The notes beneath the pieces were generated by a model, which was not told the origin of the DNA, ran no database searches, and saw only the letters and a list, made by a program, of their open reading frames with translations. A stretch of DNA of 64,000 nt from assembly GCA_030374765.1 (NCBI GenBank), contig JARGXX010000075.1:868001-932000 (forward strand), given 5' to 3'. The DNA comes from Agarophyton chilense. Taxonomy: Eukaryota > Rhodophyta > Florideophyceae > Gracilariales > Gracilariaceae. Positions within the stretch are counted from its first letter, which is position 1, and each line of letters starts with the position of its first letter. The position numbers and the translations under genes are program-made. Shown piece by piece: positions 41,101 through 51,926 of this stretch.

Positions 41101-42111
41101 CCGGCATCGTCGCCGGACGCCACTCCGCTCCCGCGGGACGCGGCGGTCAACCCGACCGCCACGCAACCCCGCAAGGGGAACCAAGGCGCTCGAAGACCCG
41201 AAGCCGGGAAGCGAGACTCTACGGACGCTCCGCATCGCGTGGAAGCAACTAAGGGCTCCCCGCACATTCGCGGTCGCACACCGAGCGTTTCGGTCGATAC
41301 CGGTACTCCGGCGGGCGCGGCGCAAGCAGGTCTAGCGAGCCACTCCGTTGAGAACGGTACGAACCCCATGGGGGGAAAGGGGCGCGACGACAAGTCGAAA
41401 ACCGCCTCCCTTGCCGAACAATCGGAGCCAACCGTCCGCGACGGTCCGACCACCCATCCTCAAGGTCACGTGACCCGGGCGGGAGATCGGACCAATGGGC
41501 ACCCGGCATCCCGGTCATTGGCTGACAGCCACCCCGCGGAGGCGGATCGCCGGGACGGTGAACCACTCACCGCCCACGGCGCACCGCACAGCGGAAACTG
41601 CCCACCAATGGGAACGCTGCAGGCCGCCAATCAAGCGGAGGCCTCCGGCGAACCGTCACCAAGACGGAAGGACCCCCGCAAACTCGGGGTAAGAGCGGAC
41701 TTCAGGGAAGCCCCTACCGCACAGCGGAAACACAACCCGGCCGCGCCGGCAACTTCCGCGAAGCGGTTCGGCAGCCCCGGCAACCCGGCAACAACCGCAG
41801 AGCGGAATGACAAACCGGGTGACCCGGAAAAGGCGACGACGAGCCCAGCACCACGCGGCGCTGAGCCTCGGGTGACCACCACCCGGCAAGGCCGGCAAGT
41901 TTACGTGCAGGAGTACGTCTTCGACCGGATCGTCGGACATAGCTACGATGAGCACGGGGTGCTTCAGTACCGGACCCGCTGGTACGGATACGGGCCGGAG
42001 TGGGACACCCTGGAGCCCATCGAGCACCTCCCGCGCTCCGCGGTAATGCGATACCACCTCCTTGCGGGGACCGCACTCCCAGCCAAGCTGGTAAACGCCC
42101 AAGAGGGATAA
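38152..42111 (+). mobile_element. Pol region: protease, RT, RNase H, long linker, chromodomain
   Basis: The aspartic protease has VLDTGAGPNF at about 38.4 kb. The reverse transcriptase has FCVDYRRLNAVTVRDTYPIP, FKRMPFGLTNAPATFQ and the catalytic VYLDDIIVFS at about 39.85 kb. RNase H follows (SIDTDASYHQVGCALFQ; EKECLAVVWAL; YTDHASLRWLL; NTRADALSRLP, to about 40.66 kb). About 400 residues of Pro/Ala/Gly/Arg-rich sequence come next, where the HHCC finger and DDE integrase core of Ty3/Gypsy should be; I find neither. A chromodomain-like C-terminus (YVFDRIVGHS...LQYRTRWYGYGPEWDTLEPIEHLP) closes the frame. Confidence 0.85.
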
Positions 42112-42444
42112 ACCGTGAACACGGAGTGGAATGGCTAATGGTGCCCCGCGCCATCTCCGTCCATGCCCCAACGCGGGGAAGGAAACAACTGCTCAAGCTA
42201 TCCCAACGTCTTTGGTGGTCGTGCCAGTTACCTGGTCCGCGCGCGAAGCGCCCACCGTTAAACACGGAACTCCCAGCTAGGCTGGTTCCCTGCAACGCCG
42301 GAACCCCGGTTGAAGGCCGGTACCCCGGAAAGAAAGAAGTGGACTTGGGAAAGGGCGTCGGAAAGGCGACCCTCTTCTTTTTATTTCTCACTACTAGCAA
42401 GGGCGCCCTAGTGGCGCCGCCCTACATTCTACCGGAAGCTCCGG

Positions 42445-44205
42445 TCATTCCTCCGCACGAGGTGGACCCCCGCCCAGGCGGTTGGCCAAGGCATCCCGTA
42501 TGGCGGCCACATCACCCGAGATCTCGGAAGGGCGAAGCCCCACCTCCCGAAGGAAGCGCGCGATGACCTCGCCCCGCTCCGCGCCAGCGGCAGTTGCGGG
42601 CGGGCCCGCCACCGATGGAGTCGGATAGGAATCCGTTCGCACGGCATCAGCAGCCCCGGATGGAGCCGCACCATCGTATTCAATGGACTCCTCACCGGCC
42701 TCGCCGGACTCGTCACCCTCCATCGGAGCGTAACCCGGATCCTCCGGTTCGTTGTCGACCATCGGGTCACCATCCGCATGGTCGCGGTAATAGTCGCTCG
42801 AGTCGACATACCCTCGCGGGTGGTCGGCCGGGACTTCACGCGGCGCATGCCGGTTGGCTTCCGCTTCTTCGCGGCTGATCTCATGGTAATCCCAGGGGTC
42901 GAAGTAGATGAAATCCCCCGCCAGCGCGGTACTTCTCCCGAATCTGGGGCCAGACCCGCGACGCGGTTGAATGCGTTGGGAGTTCTCCAGCGGGACCTCA
43001 TCCCACTGGACCCCCTCCACAAATTCGAGGAGGCCCAGCATCTCTTCTTCGTTCGCCTCGCCCCCGAGGGGGATGCGCATGTCCAAACGGCGGATCGCAG
43101 CCCGCACACGCAGTGGCACGTACCACAATCGGTATTGGTCGTACGCCTCAGCGAGGATAAAAGCCGCAGTGCGGATGGCCCATTCGCTTACCACGACGGA
43201 CCACCACCCCGACTGGGGATCGTTCAAGAACGACGACCCTACATAGGTGAAGACTGGGGGCAGCTCAATGAAGCAACCCCAGCACGCCTCCAAGGAGGAC
43301 CACCAGTCTGGGAGACTGACGTACCGACCACGTCGGTGAGCAGGCGCGATGCGCTCAATCTCCGTGTTCTGGTACGGTACGAAATACCCGGTCCAGGCCC
43401 GCCAACGCCGCTCATCGCGGATGAAGTTCTGAAGAAAGTTCGAGCGCGACTGCCGCGGTTGGTAGCGGAACTCTGCCCGAAGAATCGGTCGTACCCAGCA
43501 AAGGGCTTCTTGCCGAGAGATCGGTGTGCCCCTCCAAGCGAGGGTTTCCAATCCGTTGAGACGGTCGCAGTACGACATTTCCCCGCGAGTGCGGTAAAGG
43601 TGGACGTCGAATTCGACCTCTGGCGCTATCGGGAACTCGAAAGGCGCCCGATGGTGCCTGAGATAAGCGATCCGCACAAGCGCGGCCTGAGCCTCCGCAG
43701 AGGATTCACCGCGTCGGCGGAGTATGTGGTGTACCGGGATGGCGATACGATTACGCCAATCCCAGGACATGGTCACCACGCCGGGCAGGTCGCCCGGGAG
43801 CATCTCCGAATTATCGGTGTAGGACTGGATCAAATCCTCGTCGCGGACAGCCAATGGGTGAAACCAAGGCGCATACCGCAACATTGCGGAGCCATGCCGA
43901 GTTCTCGGATTTGCACCCACAAGGGCGTCGTAGGTCGGCCACTGCGATGGGTCCGCCTGTCCGCGAAAGCGGGCGCCAATACGGCGGTCTTCGTACGCAA
44001 GGTTAGTAACATCCCCAGGGTGGGGCGGACCGGAAGCCGGTGGAACCGCCAAGGGCGGGAGTCGCGGATGTGTTATGGCGGTCGGGGTTGGACATGGTGC
44101 GTGTTGGTGTGCTGTGGTTGGAATCGGATGCGGAGAGCGTGCGTGGGATCCTTGGTGAAGGTGTGTTGGTTTCCGGAGACCCGGTGTCGGACGCGCTCTT
44201 ATCAT
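42445..44205 (-). mobile_element. Antisense accessory ORF of the young Gypsy-like element, unknown product
   Basis: The minus-strand frame gives about 586 residues from the ATG at 44205. The first 70 or so are Pro/His-rich. The middle (about 75-440) looks folded and is Trp/Tyr/Arg-rich: WPTYDALVGANP, MSWDWRNRIAIPVHHIL, EALCWVRPILRAEFRY, LPDWWSSLEACWGCFIELPPVF, SGWWSVVVSEWAIRTAAFIL, LWYVPLRVRAAIRRLD. The C-terminal third is acidic (YYRDHADGDPMVDNEPED) and ends in a short helical stretch. Composition is protein-like on this strand, whereas the opposing plus frame is not. I recognise no domain. It sits between pol and the purine tract, converging on pol. Confidence 0.6.
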
Positions 44206-44265
44206 GACGAGCTGCCATGCCGACTTCCTCTTCGAGGTGTTCACCCTGTCTTAAGGGGGGGGATA

Positions 44266-45127
44266 TGAAGAGCAACGTCCTCCAGGGAGGTTTTTGGGGA
44301 CTTAAGTTTTTTCCGGAGCCTCCGGCGTGCAACCTCGTTATGAGTAGGAGTAATCCGTTTTCACGGCGATGGCCGGAACGCCGGTGATGCACCGGCGGGA
44401 CCGGGTGCCATACACGTGGCCGCAGCGCCCGCGCGACACGTGGCCGCCAGATTGGCCCCTTTGTAGACGGACATTTAGCTATTTAGGATAGACTTTATTT
44501 ATTCTATTCTACGGTGATTACAGTACTTAGGCCGCCGGCCTCGCGGCCGCCGGTCCAGTAAAGTCTCCCCAACAAGGGTGATCTTGGTCTTCCATATCTT
44601 GGCTCTGGGTCGAACCGCCTGCGCGGATATACAACTCCTTACGGAGGGATTTGCCGTGGTGCACGGCTTCCCAACCCCCTTGGACGTTCAAGCAGCCTTC
44701 GTGTGTTGGGTATCTATTCCTACTTTCGTGGTTCCGCCCGTGTATACGGTTTGCTACACCCGGCAGTGCCGGCTATTCCCGAGTCCTCTCTTGCGACTCG
44801 TGGTCAACCTCGCCCTCTTGTTTCCGTTCCCATTTTCCTTCCCTTTTCCTCCCCTTCTTTGGGCAATTCCCGCTCTTGCGGATCGCACTGACACCTGTCG
44901 TGCTCGCCACTCTCGTGGGTTTTTCCTCCTCAGAGGATACGCAAGCACCGCTTCTGCGGATATTCTCGGCTTCTTTCAGCCTCCCTGCGCCGTCGCGACG
45001 GTTCGGCTCCGGTTTACACCCGGCATTGCGCGCCGATCCCTGGGAGGACTCTACCGCGCCGGTTACCTCGTGAGAGGAAGATCCGGACGTCTTCGTAGGT
45101 TTTCCCCCTTGGGGGCATTGTCCTACA
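44266..45127 (+). repeat. 3' LTR of the young Gypsy-like element
   Basis: 862 bp and colinear with the 5' LTR without gaps (constant offset 9246), differing at about 16 bases. It is followed by the second ACTAG copy. Confidence 0.95.
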
Positions 45128-45723
45128 ACTAGTTCTCCGAACGGGCAAATATATGCGGATACCATCGTCAAAATTCCACTTCTACACCAGTGAAGATGAC
45201 CCAACAGCGACACAAGAAAGAAACGGCGGCAACGCGAGGTACTATCATCTTTCGAAGAATCCTAGCATTCCTCGGCTTTCGCATTGCACAACTGTCAGTC
45301 ATTAGAATTGATAATCAAGCGGCTATTGGTGCCACTTTGCAACAAGATGCAACCAAGAAAAGGAAGTGTATCGACTTCCGCCACCACTTTCTCTGCCATC
45401 AAGTTGGCAACGACAACATCATTGTTGAACACGTCCCATCCAAGGCACAGCGAGCACACATAATGACCAAAAAATGAAACCACAAGCGTTTCAACACAAT
45501 TTGGCCCTGCTCCAGCTACGGTTACCGCAGAAAACGACAAAAGCAATGAAATGCCCGGCTCAGGGAGTCTGAGATCTCTCATCATCTAAGCGCGTTATTT
45601 TTTTCAGCGCGTGCATTTAGCATGCAGATATCACGCAGATCGTGTCTAAATAGAGCCACCAATCACTAGTCGTACGGCGGCCGCGCAAACCTGGATAAAC
45701 GACCATCGATCTAGTCATCTCTA

Positions 45724-48001
45724 ACTGCTGAGGACGTCTTGCGAGAGAAGAATGTAGAATTGCAACACGAAATCTGTTTCACATAGCTGCGTAAATTGCA
45801 CCCTTATTCTAAATAACAAACGTTAGATAGACACGAAATAGAATTTTTTATTTAAATTAGTAGTCTGATGTACTAGACGTTGAATTAGAATGATCGTGCA
45901 CACTTTGCGCGGTAAAGATCCACATCAAGCTCCAGCCAATATCAAAGAGCTTAGAAAAATAGAAATAATTCTTTTGTCTGACATCAATCTACTCAACAAC
46001 TTTCAACCTTTCTCACAAAAAAAAAACGATCACCATCACCGTCCTTCTCGTCCATCTTGCTCTCCAGCCGCTTTCTACGCCGTTTACGCCGATTCCGCCG
46101 CACCGCTGCGGTCTACACCGCTTACACCGAATCGTCTTTTGCACAACACTCACGCCTTCGCCTTGCATGAGGCGCACGGAAATTAACATGCATTGGAAAA
46201 TCGGAAGGGGTCGGGATCCTCTCTCCTCACCCTTTTCTGCCCGGTGGGTGACACCACCTTCAGCGGCCTCTGTATGTAAACTACGGTGGACGACGCGGTG
46301 TACACGTAATAATGCGTGTGTATTCGCCTTCGCCTTGCATAAGACGCTCGGATATCAACAAGCATGGGCGTCTGAGTCGATGATTGGCGTCTATTTTGAG
46401 CTTTTTGAGTGTTTTAACACACCAAATGCCGTCCTTCCTTGCATGTTCAAAGCTGCGCGCAATCTTTCATTTTTATGGGACAGTCCTATGGACACGGTGT
46501 GCACAGCATGCAAGGATGTCGATCTATCTGCCCCTCTACCTGCCCCTCTACCTGTGGTACGTTTATTTCTTCCACCCTCAACCTTCTACCGTTCCGTACG
46601 CTTTTGCCAACAAGCCAACTTTCTCTAAGAATCTGTGATTCTTCTTTCTACTGCCTATTTCTTCTTTTAAACGAGATCCCTTTGTTTTCAGTGAAATGCC
46701 TGATTGTCTTCATTGACACAGAGACATTTGTTGGCCCTGTGAGATTGCATTGTCCAAGCAACCTTACTGGGCAACAAATGTTGCGTGACAGCGCTGCTTG
46801 TTGATGCGTGTATGACCATTCAAAGTGTGCGCCTGATGAATGCCACGAGAAAAGACCACTCGACGGCGGTTTCGAAACGTCTGTGGAACATGTTGCCAAC
46901 CGGCATACTGAGCGAGGATTTGATGAATTGAAATGGCTTGCTTGACCAAGTTTGAATTTGTGTGGGGTTGAGGGGCAGCAATTGATGACGATGCGTGTGA
47001 GGAAGAACAATGCTCTGTTCTTTCCTTCTCGCTGTGACATGAATTAAAGATGAGGCGGCTCAGGTAGAGCAAACATTGTTCGTGCCAGCAAGTGACTCCC
47101 TCTACTTGGGAACTCTCCAACGCGCCAAGTACACGCTGAACACGAGCAAATACACCTGGTGCCGTCACGCCAGCATCGTAGCAAACGCAGCAGCAAACGC
47201 AGCAGCAAACACAGCAGCAAAGGCGGCGGCAAGTGGAGCAACGGCGTATTATACACTCAGCTATCTACCGCGAAGATTTGCAGGATGACCGGCGTCAACG
47301 CACGCGCGCTGAGCGCGTCGGTAAGCGCGGCAAACCATTGTTAGTGCCATGAGTATCGGTGAATGACAGGGTGAACCCATGGCGATGCCCCGAGCACGCG
47401 TGCAGCATTGCGCCCTTCTCGCACAGTAGAAGTGCTGATATCTGAGTGGTCCTTTGCTATCACGCTCTTTGAACGACACTCGCGGCTTTTCGCGTCCGCA
47501 AAGCACCTCGTACACCGCCGACAGACGACGCCAATTGGCACCCGCGACACCCGGGCGCAAATTCACACCATCCAGATGAAAGAACGGCAGGGGTAAACCC
47601 TAAACGAATTGAACGGCTGTGCGTGGACATGGACGACACGCGGCGCCACGCAGCGCGAATAAGCAATTCAAATTGTGACTATCGGCGACTGAGAGTACGT
47701 GGCGTGTGGCGGAACCCCTGAAAGAAACCAGGTGATCTTCGGCATCGATCGCATGACTATTCAAAGCATGCTTCACCAACACTCGTGTGCTAGTCTACAC
47801 GGGGGTACAATTGGCTCGATGGCGGCGCACGGCGAGCAGTTTGGGGGCTTCACCGGTACTTTGGTAGCATAGCGGTATAAAACGGGCTCGCTAACGCAAT
47901 GAACGCGTTGTCACACAGATGTGCTGTAGTCGCCCGTGCACTTGCTTGTTGCTCTTGCCCAAGAAACAATTCCGCCCCCCCTCCGACACACACAAACAAC
48001 C
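45724..48001. other. Intergenic stretch right of the transposon block
   Basis: No gene recognised in about 2.3 kb. A degenerate direct repeat (CTTCGCCTTGCAT...) lies at about 46155-46195 and 46327-46365. A GCAGCAAAC/ACAGCAAAG triplet-rich run lies at about 47180-47235. Several frames of 60-150 codons exist on both strands without recognisable motifs. Confidence 0.4.
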
Positions 48002-48568
48002 ATGAAGTGCGCCACGCTGGGTTTGCTAGTTTTGATGTCTACGGCGCTGCTGCTCCAACACGCGCACGCCGCCTTTGACACCAAGTGTGAGAATAATCAA
48101 TTGAGCGGCACGGCATGTTGCCCGTCCGCCTGCATCCGCTGCGACGACTCACAGTGCCCGTCGAATCTGGATGCCGCTTCGGCAGTCGGATCCCCCTGTT
48201 GCCCAACTCTAATCGATAAGTCAGGCCGTGTGTGCACGCAGTTCAAGCCTCCATGCACGCTGCGTCAAGATGGACCTCTGGCAGAGGACGTACCTGAGCT
48301 TTGCATTTCAACAACGCCGAAGAATGCTGCATGGTGCTTCTGCTTCTTAGTGCTGACGAATCGCATACGTGTGCAGCAACGCATGTTTTACCGCGATTGG
48401 TGCCTTGGCATGAAGACGTTCCGCGGTTTCTTCGAAGAGCGCGCGGTGTGTGAGGAGTTCGGACTCGGGGGGAGAGATATTGACAATGGCAAGCTGCTAG
48501 ACGTGTTTGCCATAGTGGACAAAAAGGTATCGCTATGCGGAGGGTGTCCTCGAGTCTTGCTCGCCTAA
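48002..48568 (+). CDS. Secreted Cys-rich small protein
   Basis: From the ATG at 48002 the product is 188 residues. It has a textbook signal peptide (MKCATLGLLVLMSTALLLQHAHA, cleavage expected before AFDTK). A Cys-rich module at about 27-85 follows, with pattern C..GTACCPSACxRCxxxxC...SPCCPTLIxxSGRVC. Similar CCxxxCxxC...CC...I..SGxxC modules occur in secreted proteins of algae; the link is from memory and modest. The C-terminal half is not obviously conserved, and GTACCT near 48288 could be a splice donor, so the true 3' structure is uncertain. It is the first of three plus-strand genes in a row. Confidence 0.55.
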   Translation: MKCATLGLLVLMSTALLLQHAHAAFDTKCENNQLSGTACCPSACIRCDDSQCPSNLDAASAVGSPCCPTLIDKSGRVCTQFKPPCTLRQDGPLAEDVPELCISTTPKNAAWCFCFLVLTNRIRVQQRMFYRDWCLGMKTFRGFFEERAVCEEFGLGGRDIDNGKLLDVFAIVDKKVSLCGGCPRVLLA

Positions 48569-48732
48569 AACATGGAAACGCACAGATTACGCTTCTGGGG
48601 CCAAAATAACATAAAAACTTATTCGAAAAGATTTGGTCCAATATTTTTTTCACGACGAGAAAGTGAACTGCACTCCGTCGCCACTTTGCCCCGAACCCTT
48701 TCCCCAGCCGTCGCACAACAGCACTATCAACG

Positions 48733-49616
48733 ATGAGCGACGTCGATATTACCGCCGAGGGCACGCAGCGGCTGCTTGCCTTTGCCACGGACGTTGCGCG
48801 ACAAGCTGGCACAATCATCAAGGCCGCCTTCGATCAGCCGTGCCATCACAATTACGGCCGCAAGTCACAGACCGATCCCGTTACCGAAACCGACCACGCT
48901 GTCGAGGCGTTTATCTTCGGAAAGATTCGCGCCCGATTCAACCAACACTGCTTCATTGGCGAGGAAAGTGCCAGCGACACGGAATGGACCGATGAGCCTA
49001 CTTGGATCGTAGATCCTATTGACGGCACTGCGAACTGTAAGTGAAGCATCCCTGCCTCTCGACTAGCAGATTTGGCTCACTAACCAACCGCACCACAGTC
49101 GTACATCGCATCCCGATGTGTGCCGTCAGCATAGCGTTCACGCTCAACAAACAGTACATAATCGGGGTAATTTACAATCCGCTGCTGAACGAACTGTTCA
49201 GCGCCACGCATCACACATCCGCAACCCTGAACAACCGCCCAATTAAAGTGTCTACCGTATCCAAACTGTCCTCCGCCTGCATCTCAACTGAAGCGGGGTC
49301 GGACCGCTCCAAAGAAAAGACCAACTGGATCCTTCAAAACCTCTCAGTGATGCTAAAAAACAACGCGCAGTGCGTTAGAATGCTCGGATCATGCGCATTA
49401 AACATGGCCAACCTGGCGTGCGGTCGCATCGATCTCCTGTACGAACGCGGGCCGTGGCCGTGGGACATGGCAGCCGGCGTGCTCATCATCCGTCAAGCTG
49501 GTGGAGTTGTGCTCAGCGGCGACCTCGCCTCTGCGTCAGACTTTGAACTAACGGGGCGCTGTATTCTCGCCTTCACGCCTTGCCTCAAACCGGAACTTTT
49601 TGATAAACTTTTGTAA
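48733..49616 (+). CDS. Inositol monophosphatase family enzyme, one intron
   Basis: Mg-dependent, Li-sensitive phosphatase family acting on myo-inositol 1-phosphate or a similar sugar phosphate. Exon 1 is 48733-49036 and exon 2 is 49099-49616. The 62-bp intron (GTAAGT...CACAG) interrupts the phenylalanine codon of DPIDGTANFVHRIP. The product is 273 residues. Metal-binding motifs in order are GEES (about 76-79), WIVDPIDGTANF (about 92-103) and WPWDMAAGVLIIRQAGG (about 213-229, the WDxAAG signature). Length and motif order match IMPA-type enzymes (about 265-285 residues). No transit peptide is evident. Splicing restores a continuous motif, which makes the intron call strong. Confidence 0.93.
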
Positions 49617-49857
49617 ACAATACGCCCCGTGGCAACGTGGAGTGCGCCGCATGGACTCACCGTTGAGCTCCCGACGGACATCGCATCTCGCATGCCAAAC
49701 GGAGCAGTGCAGGGTAGGCTACCCGCACGCCAATGACAAACCATCCACCAACCACTCATCTCCGCCGCATGCCATTGCTTCACTTGCTCGCTGCAACCTA
49801 CTCTCCTCCGAAAACCACTCGTCCTCACACACCCTCCTTCCCTCCCCTCCATCCGTC

Positions 49858-50913
49858 ATGAACGCCCTCGGCTTTGTCTCATCCTTCACCGGTACTGCGC
49901 TGCTTCCGTCGCACACCCGCCATGCAACCTCGCCCGTATGTCCGCGCGCCGCACCGTTGCGCATGGGCGCCGGCCAACTGCGTGAGATTCGCGACCGCAT
50001 TTCGTCCGTGAAGAACACTCAAAAGATTACAGACGCCATGCGTCTTGTCGCTGCTGCTAAAGTGCGTCGCGCACAGGACGCCGTGTTGCGTACGCGTCCA
50101 TTTTCAGAGACTTTGCAGCAGGTGTTGGGAAATCTCATCAAGCGATTGAACACAGACTATACCGACTTGCCGTTATTGGCGCAGCGCGAGGCCAAGAAGG
50201 TCCTTCTTGTTGTGATCAGTGGCGATCGTGGTTTGTGCGGCGGCTATAACTCGTATGTCATAAAGAAGGCACAGGTCAGAGCTGAGGAATTGACCAAGAC
50301 GGGTATCGATGTCGAGCTTGTTACCATTGGCAATAAGGGACAAACATTCTTCAAAAACCGTGCACCTACCATTCGGCGTCATTTCCAGTGTACTCAGGCG
50401 CCCACTGCCGAGCAGGCTTCCGAAATTTCGGATGAGTTGTTGGCGGAATATTTGTCTGGAGATGTGGATCGCGTCGAATTGGTCTACACTCGATTTGTTT
50501 CCCTCATCGCTTCAGAAGCTTCTGTGCGTACAATGTTACCTCTTTCCCCGCAGGGAATTGAATCGGATGAAGATGAGATCTTCCAGCTGACCACGGAGGA
50601 TGGCAAACTAGGCGTCAAAGTGGAAACCGTACAGAATGCAGAGGCGCCGGCATTTCCCCCTGATATGATCTTTGAACAGGATCCCCTTCAAATCCTTAAC
50701 GCCATTCTCCCCTTGTATTTGAACGGTCAGATCTTACGTGCGTTGCAAGAATCAGTGGCATCTGAACTTGCGGCTCGCATGTCGGCCATGTCCAACGCTT
50801 CGGATAATGCCAAGGAATTGAGCAAAGATCTCAGCCTTACGTACAACAGAGGAAGGCAAGCTGCGATCACGCAGGAGATTTCGGAGATTGTTGCTGGTGC
50901 CATGGATGCCTAA
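49858..50913 (+). CDS. atpC: Chloroplast ATP synthase gamma subunit (nuclear-encoded)
   Basis: Central rotor subunit of plastid F1-ATPase. The product is 351 residues from the ATG at 49858. The first 38 or so (MNALGFVSSFTGTALLPSH..., few acidic residues, Ser/Thr/Arg-rich) are a plausible transit peptide before MGAGQLREIRDRISSVKNTQKITDAMRLVAAAKVRRAQ, the N-terminal rotor helix. LLVVISGDRGLCGGYNSYVIKKA is the family's central signature. The C-terminal rotor helix ends SLTYNRGRQAAITQEISEIVAGA. Between EDEIFQLTTEDGKLGVK and the C-terminal helix there is no paired-Cys insert as in plants and green algae, which fits red algae and cyanobacteria. The 5' end lies 241 bp after the phosphatase gene. Confidence 0.97.
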   Translation: MNALGFVSSFTGTALLPSHTRHATSPVCPRAAPLRMGAGQLREIRDRISSVKNTQKITDAMRLVAAAKVRRAQDAVLRTRPFSETLQQVLGNLIKRLNTDYTDLPLLAQREAKKVLLVVISGDRGLCGGYNSYVIKKAQVRAEELTKTGIDVELVTIGNKGQTFFKNRAPTIRRHFQCTQAPTAEQASEISDELLAEYLSGDVDRVELVYTRFVSLIASEASVRTMLPLSPQGIESDEDEIFQLTTEDGKLGVKVETVQNAEAPAFPPDMIFEQDPLQILNAILPLYLNGQILRALQESVASELAARMSAMSNASDNAKELSKDLSLTYNRGRQAAITQEISEIVAGAMDA

Positions 50914-51926
50914 GCATTTATTTCCCTCTATCTTGTTCCCTTTGTTTGGGCTTATGCGCTATGATGCCCGTACCAGCTTTTTCTTGCTTTCATTACAGAA
51001 AAAGAGATGTGTAGCCAAAGATATTTACTTTTCACCGTCCTAGATATGCGTTCACTGCACATCCACCTCTCCTAAAAGGAAAAAAAGTTCTTCACCTCTA
51101 TCACCATTTACACTCCTCCATCTTTCAAACATTGTACTCCTCATCTATCAGTGCTAAACATTCTGCGTAGGCCAAAATGAGGTCTTCGCGTTAAACTTGT
51201 TGTTGCAGCGAGCATCAGAAATAGCTGCGACAGTTCAGCATCCAAAAGGTTGGAACTAACTGCTAGTTCCTCCAATGCGTCACTCTGTCGTGGAATACCT
51301 TTCCCATTTCATGTACGCTTCCCAAAACCAATTGGCAGGATCAAAAGTACTATATGGCACACAATATCAACCAACGAAGGAAACATGAGCGTGCTCACTG
51401 GACAAGTATTTTGCTGCAATCGGTATCAGATGTGCTCCTACGCTACTTCTCCAAAACGAGGACCGGAAAATCGCAAACCGATCAGCAGAGATCTCCAGAT
51501 GGCGGTATCATTGCCTCGGTTAAGCCGCACTTGCCCGAAAGGAATATACCGTGGCGCCAAGCTTCAGCCATACTCGAATCGGTTGTTGAACTCGGAAACC
51601 TAGACATGAGAGCACAATGCACGTCAAAAGCTCTCAATCGGCGCATTTTCGCATTGCCCAGGAGCCTCTTCAGAGTCTTGTGGATTATTCGATATACCAT
51701 AAACATAACGACTGATTCTGGCTACTAAGCTTGATTCACAGGCTCGTCTCGTGCAGCTCTCTCATACACATGGACTATGTGAGGTGACCGTTTGGGTACT
51801 TGGAAACAATTTGTTGAACATATCTTTCATTTGCATGCAGATGCAAAACTCATTCACCTCAAGAATATTGCCGTGAGCTGATATGCAGCACCGCGTAGAT
51901 CGAGTAATGAACCAACATTAGGTGGT
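50914..51926. other. Convergent intergenic stretch
   Basis: About 1 kb between atpC and DPH5 with no convincing gene. Frames of up to about 120 codons lack known motifs. Confidence 0.4.

Larger units (their letters stand above)
35020..45127 (+). mobile_element. Young Ty3/Gypsy-like LTR element with chromodomain, no visible integrase, and an antisense ORF
   Basis: The element is 10,108 bp with two 862-bp LTRs (TG...CA) flanked by the 5-bp target duplication ACTAG at 35015-35019 and 45128-45132. A primer-binding-like TGG starts at 35885, and a purine tract (AAGGGGGGGG) ends 3 bp before the 3' LTR. Order: LTR, gag (36.0-38.1 kb), protease-RT-RNase H-chromodomain (38.2-42.1 kb), a long minus-strand ORF (42.4-44.2 kb), purine tract, LTR. 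The LTRs differ at about 16 positions by my count (about 1.9%), so it is young. It looks nearly whole, with perhaps one break. It sits inside the Copia element. Confidence 0.93.
32350..45723 (+). mobile_element. Broken Ty1/Copia LTR retrotransposon, split by the nested Gypsy element
   Basis: LTR remnants share a block of about 105 bp: 32415-32518 and about 45619-45723 (ATCACGxAGATCGTGT, GAGCCACCAAT, CGGCCGCGC and CATCGAxCTAGT strings). Left parts in order are a gag-like region (about 32.5-33.1 kb, TENYHQWLQNLKD), a protease-like and GAG-pre-integrase region with a Cys/His motif (WHLVLNHA...CNGCEQGR, about 33.6-34.4 kb), and integrase pieces (to about 34.9 kb). The right part, after the insertion, is an RNase H tail (IRIDNQAAIGATLQQ; IIVEHVPSKAQ, about 45.2-45.5 kb). 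I see no reverse transcriptase core. The copy is old and broken in many places. The outer start is approximate. Confidence 0.75.

Noticed and set aside
42778-44268. Plus-strand frame of about 496 codons opposite the antisense ORF
   Set aside because: Its product has no domain character; the minus-strand product is richer in Trp/Tyr and looks more like a protein. Only one is likely real.
46167-46628. Plus-strand frame of 153 codons with some hydrophobic stretches
   Set aside because: It overlaps a short degenerate direct repeat and shows no domain or signal peptide.
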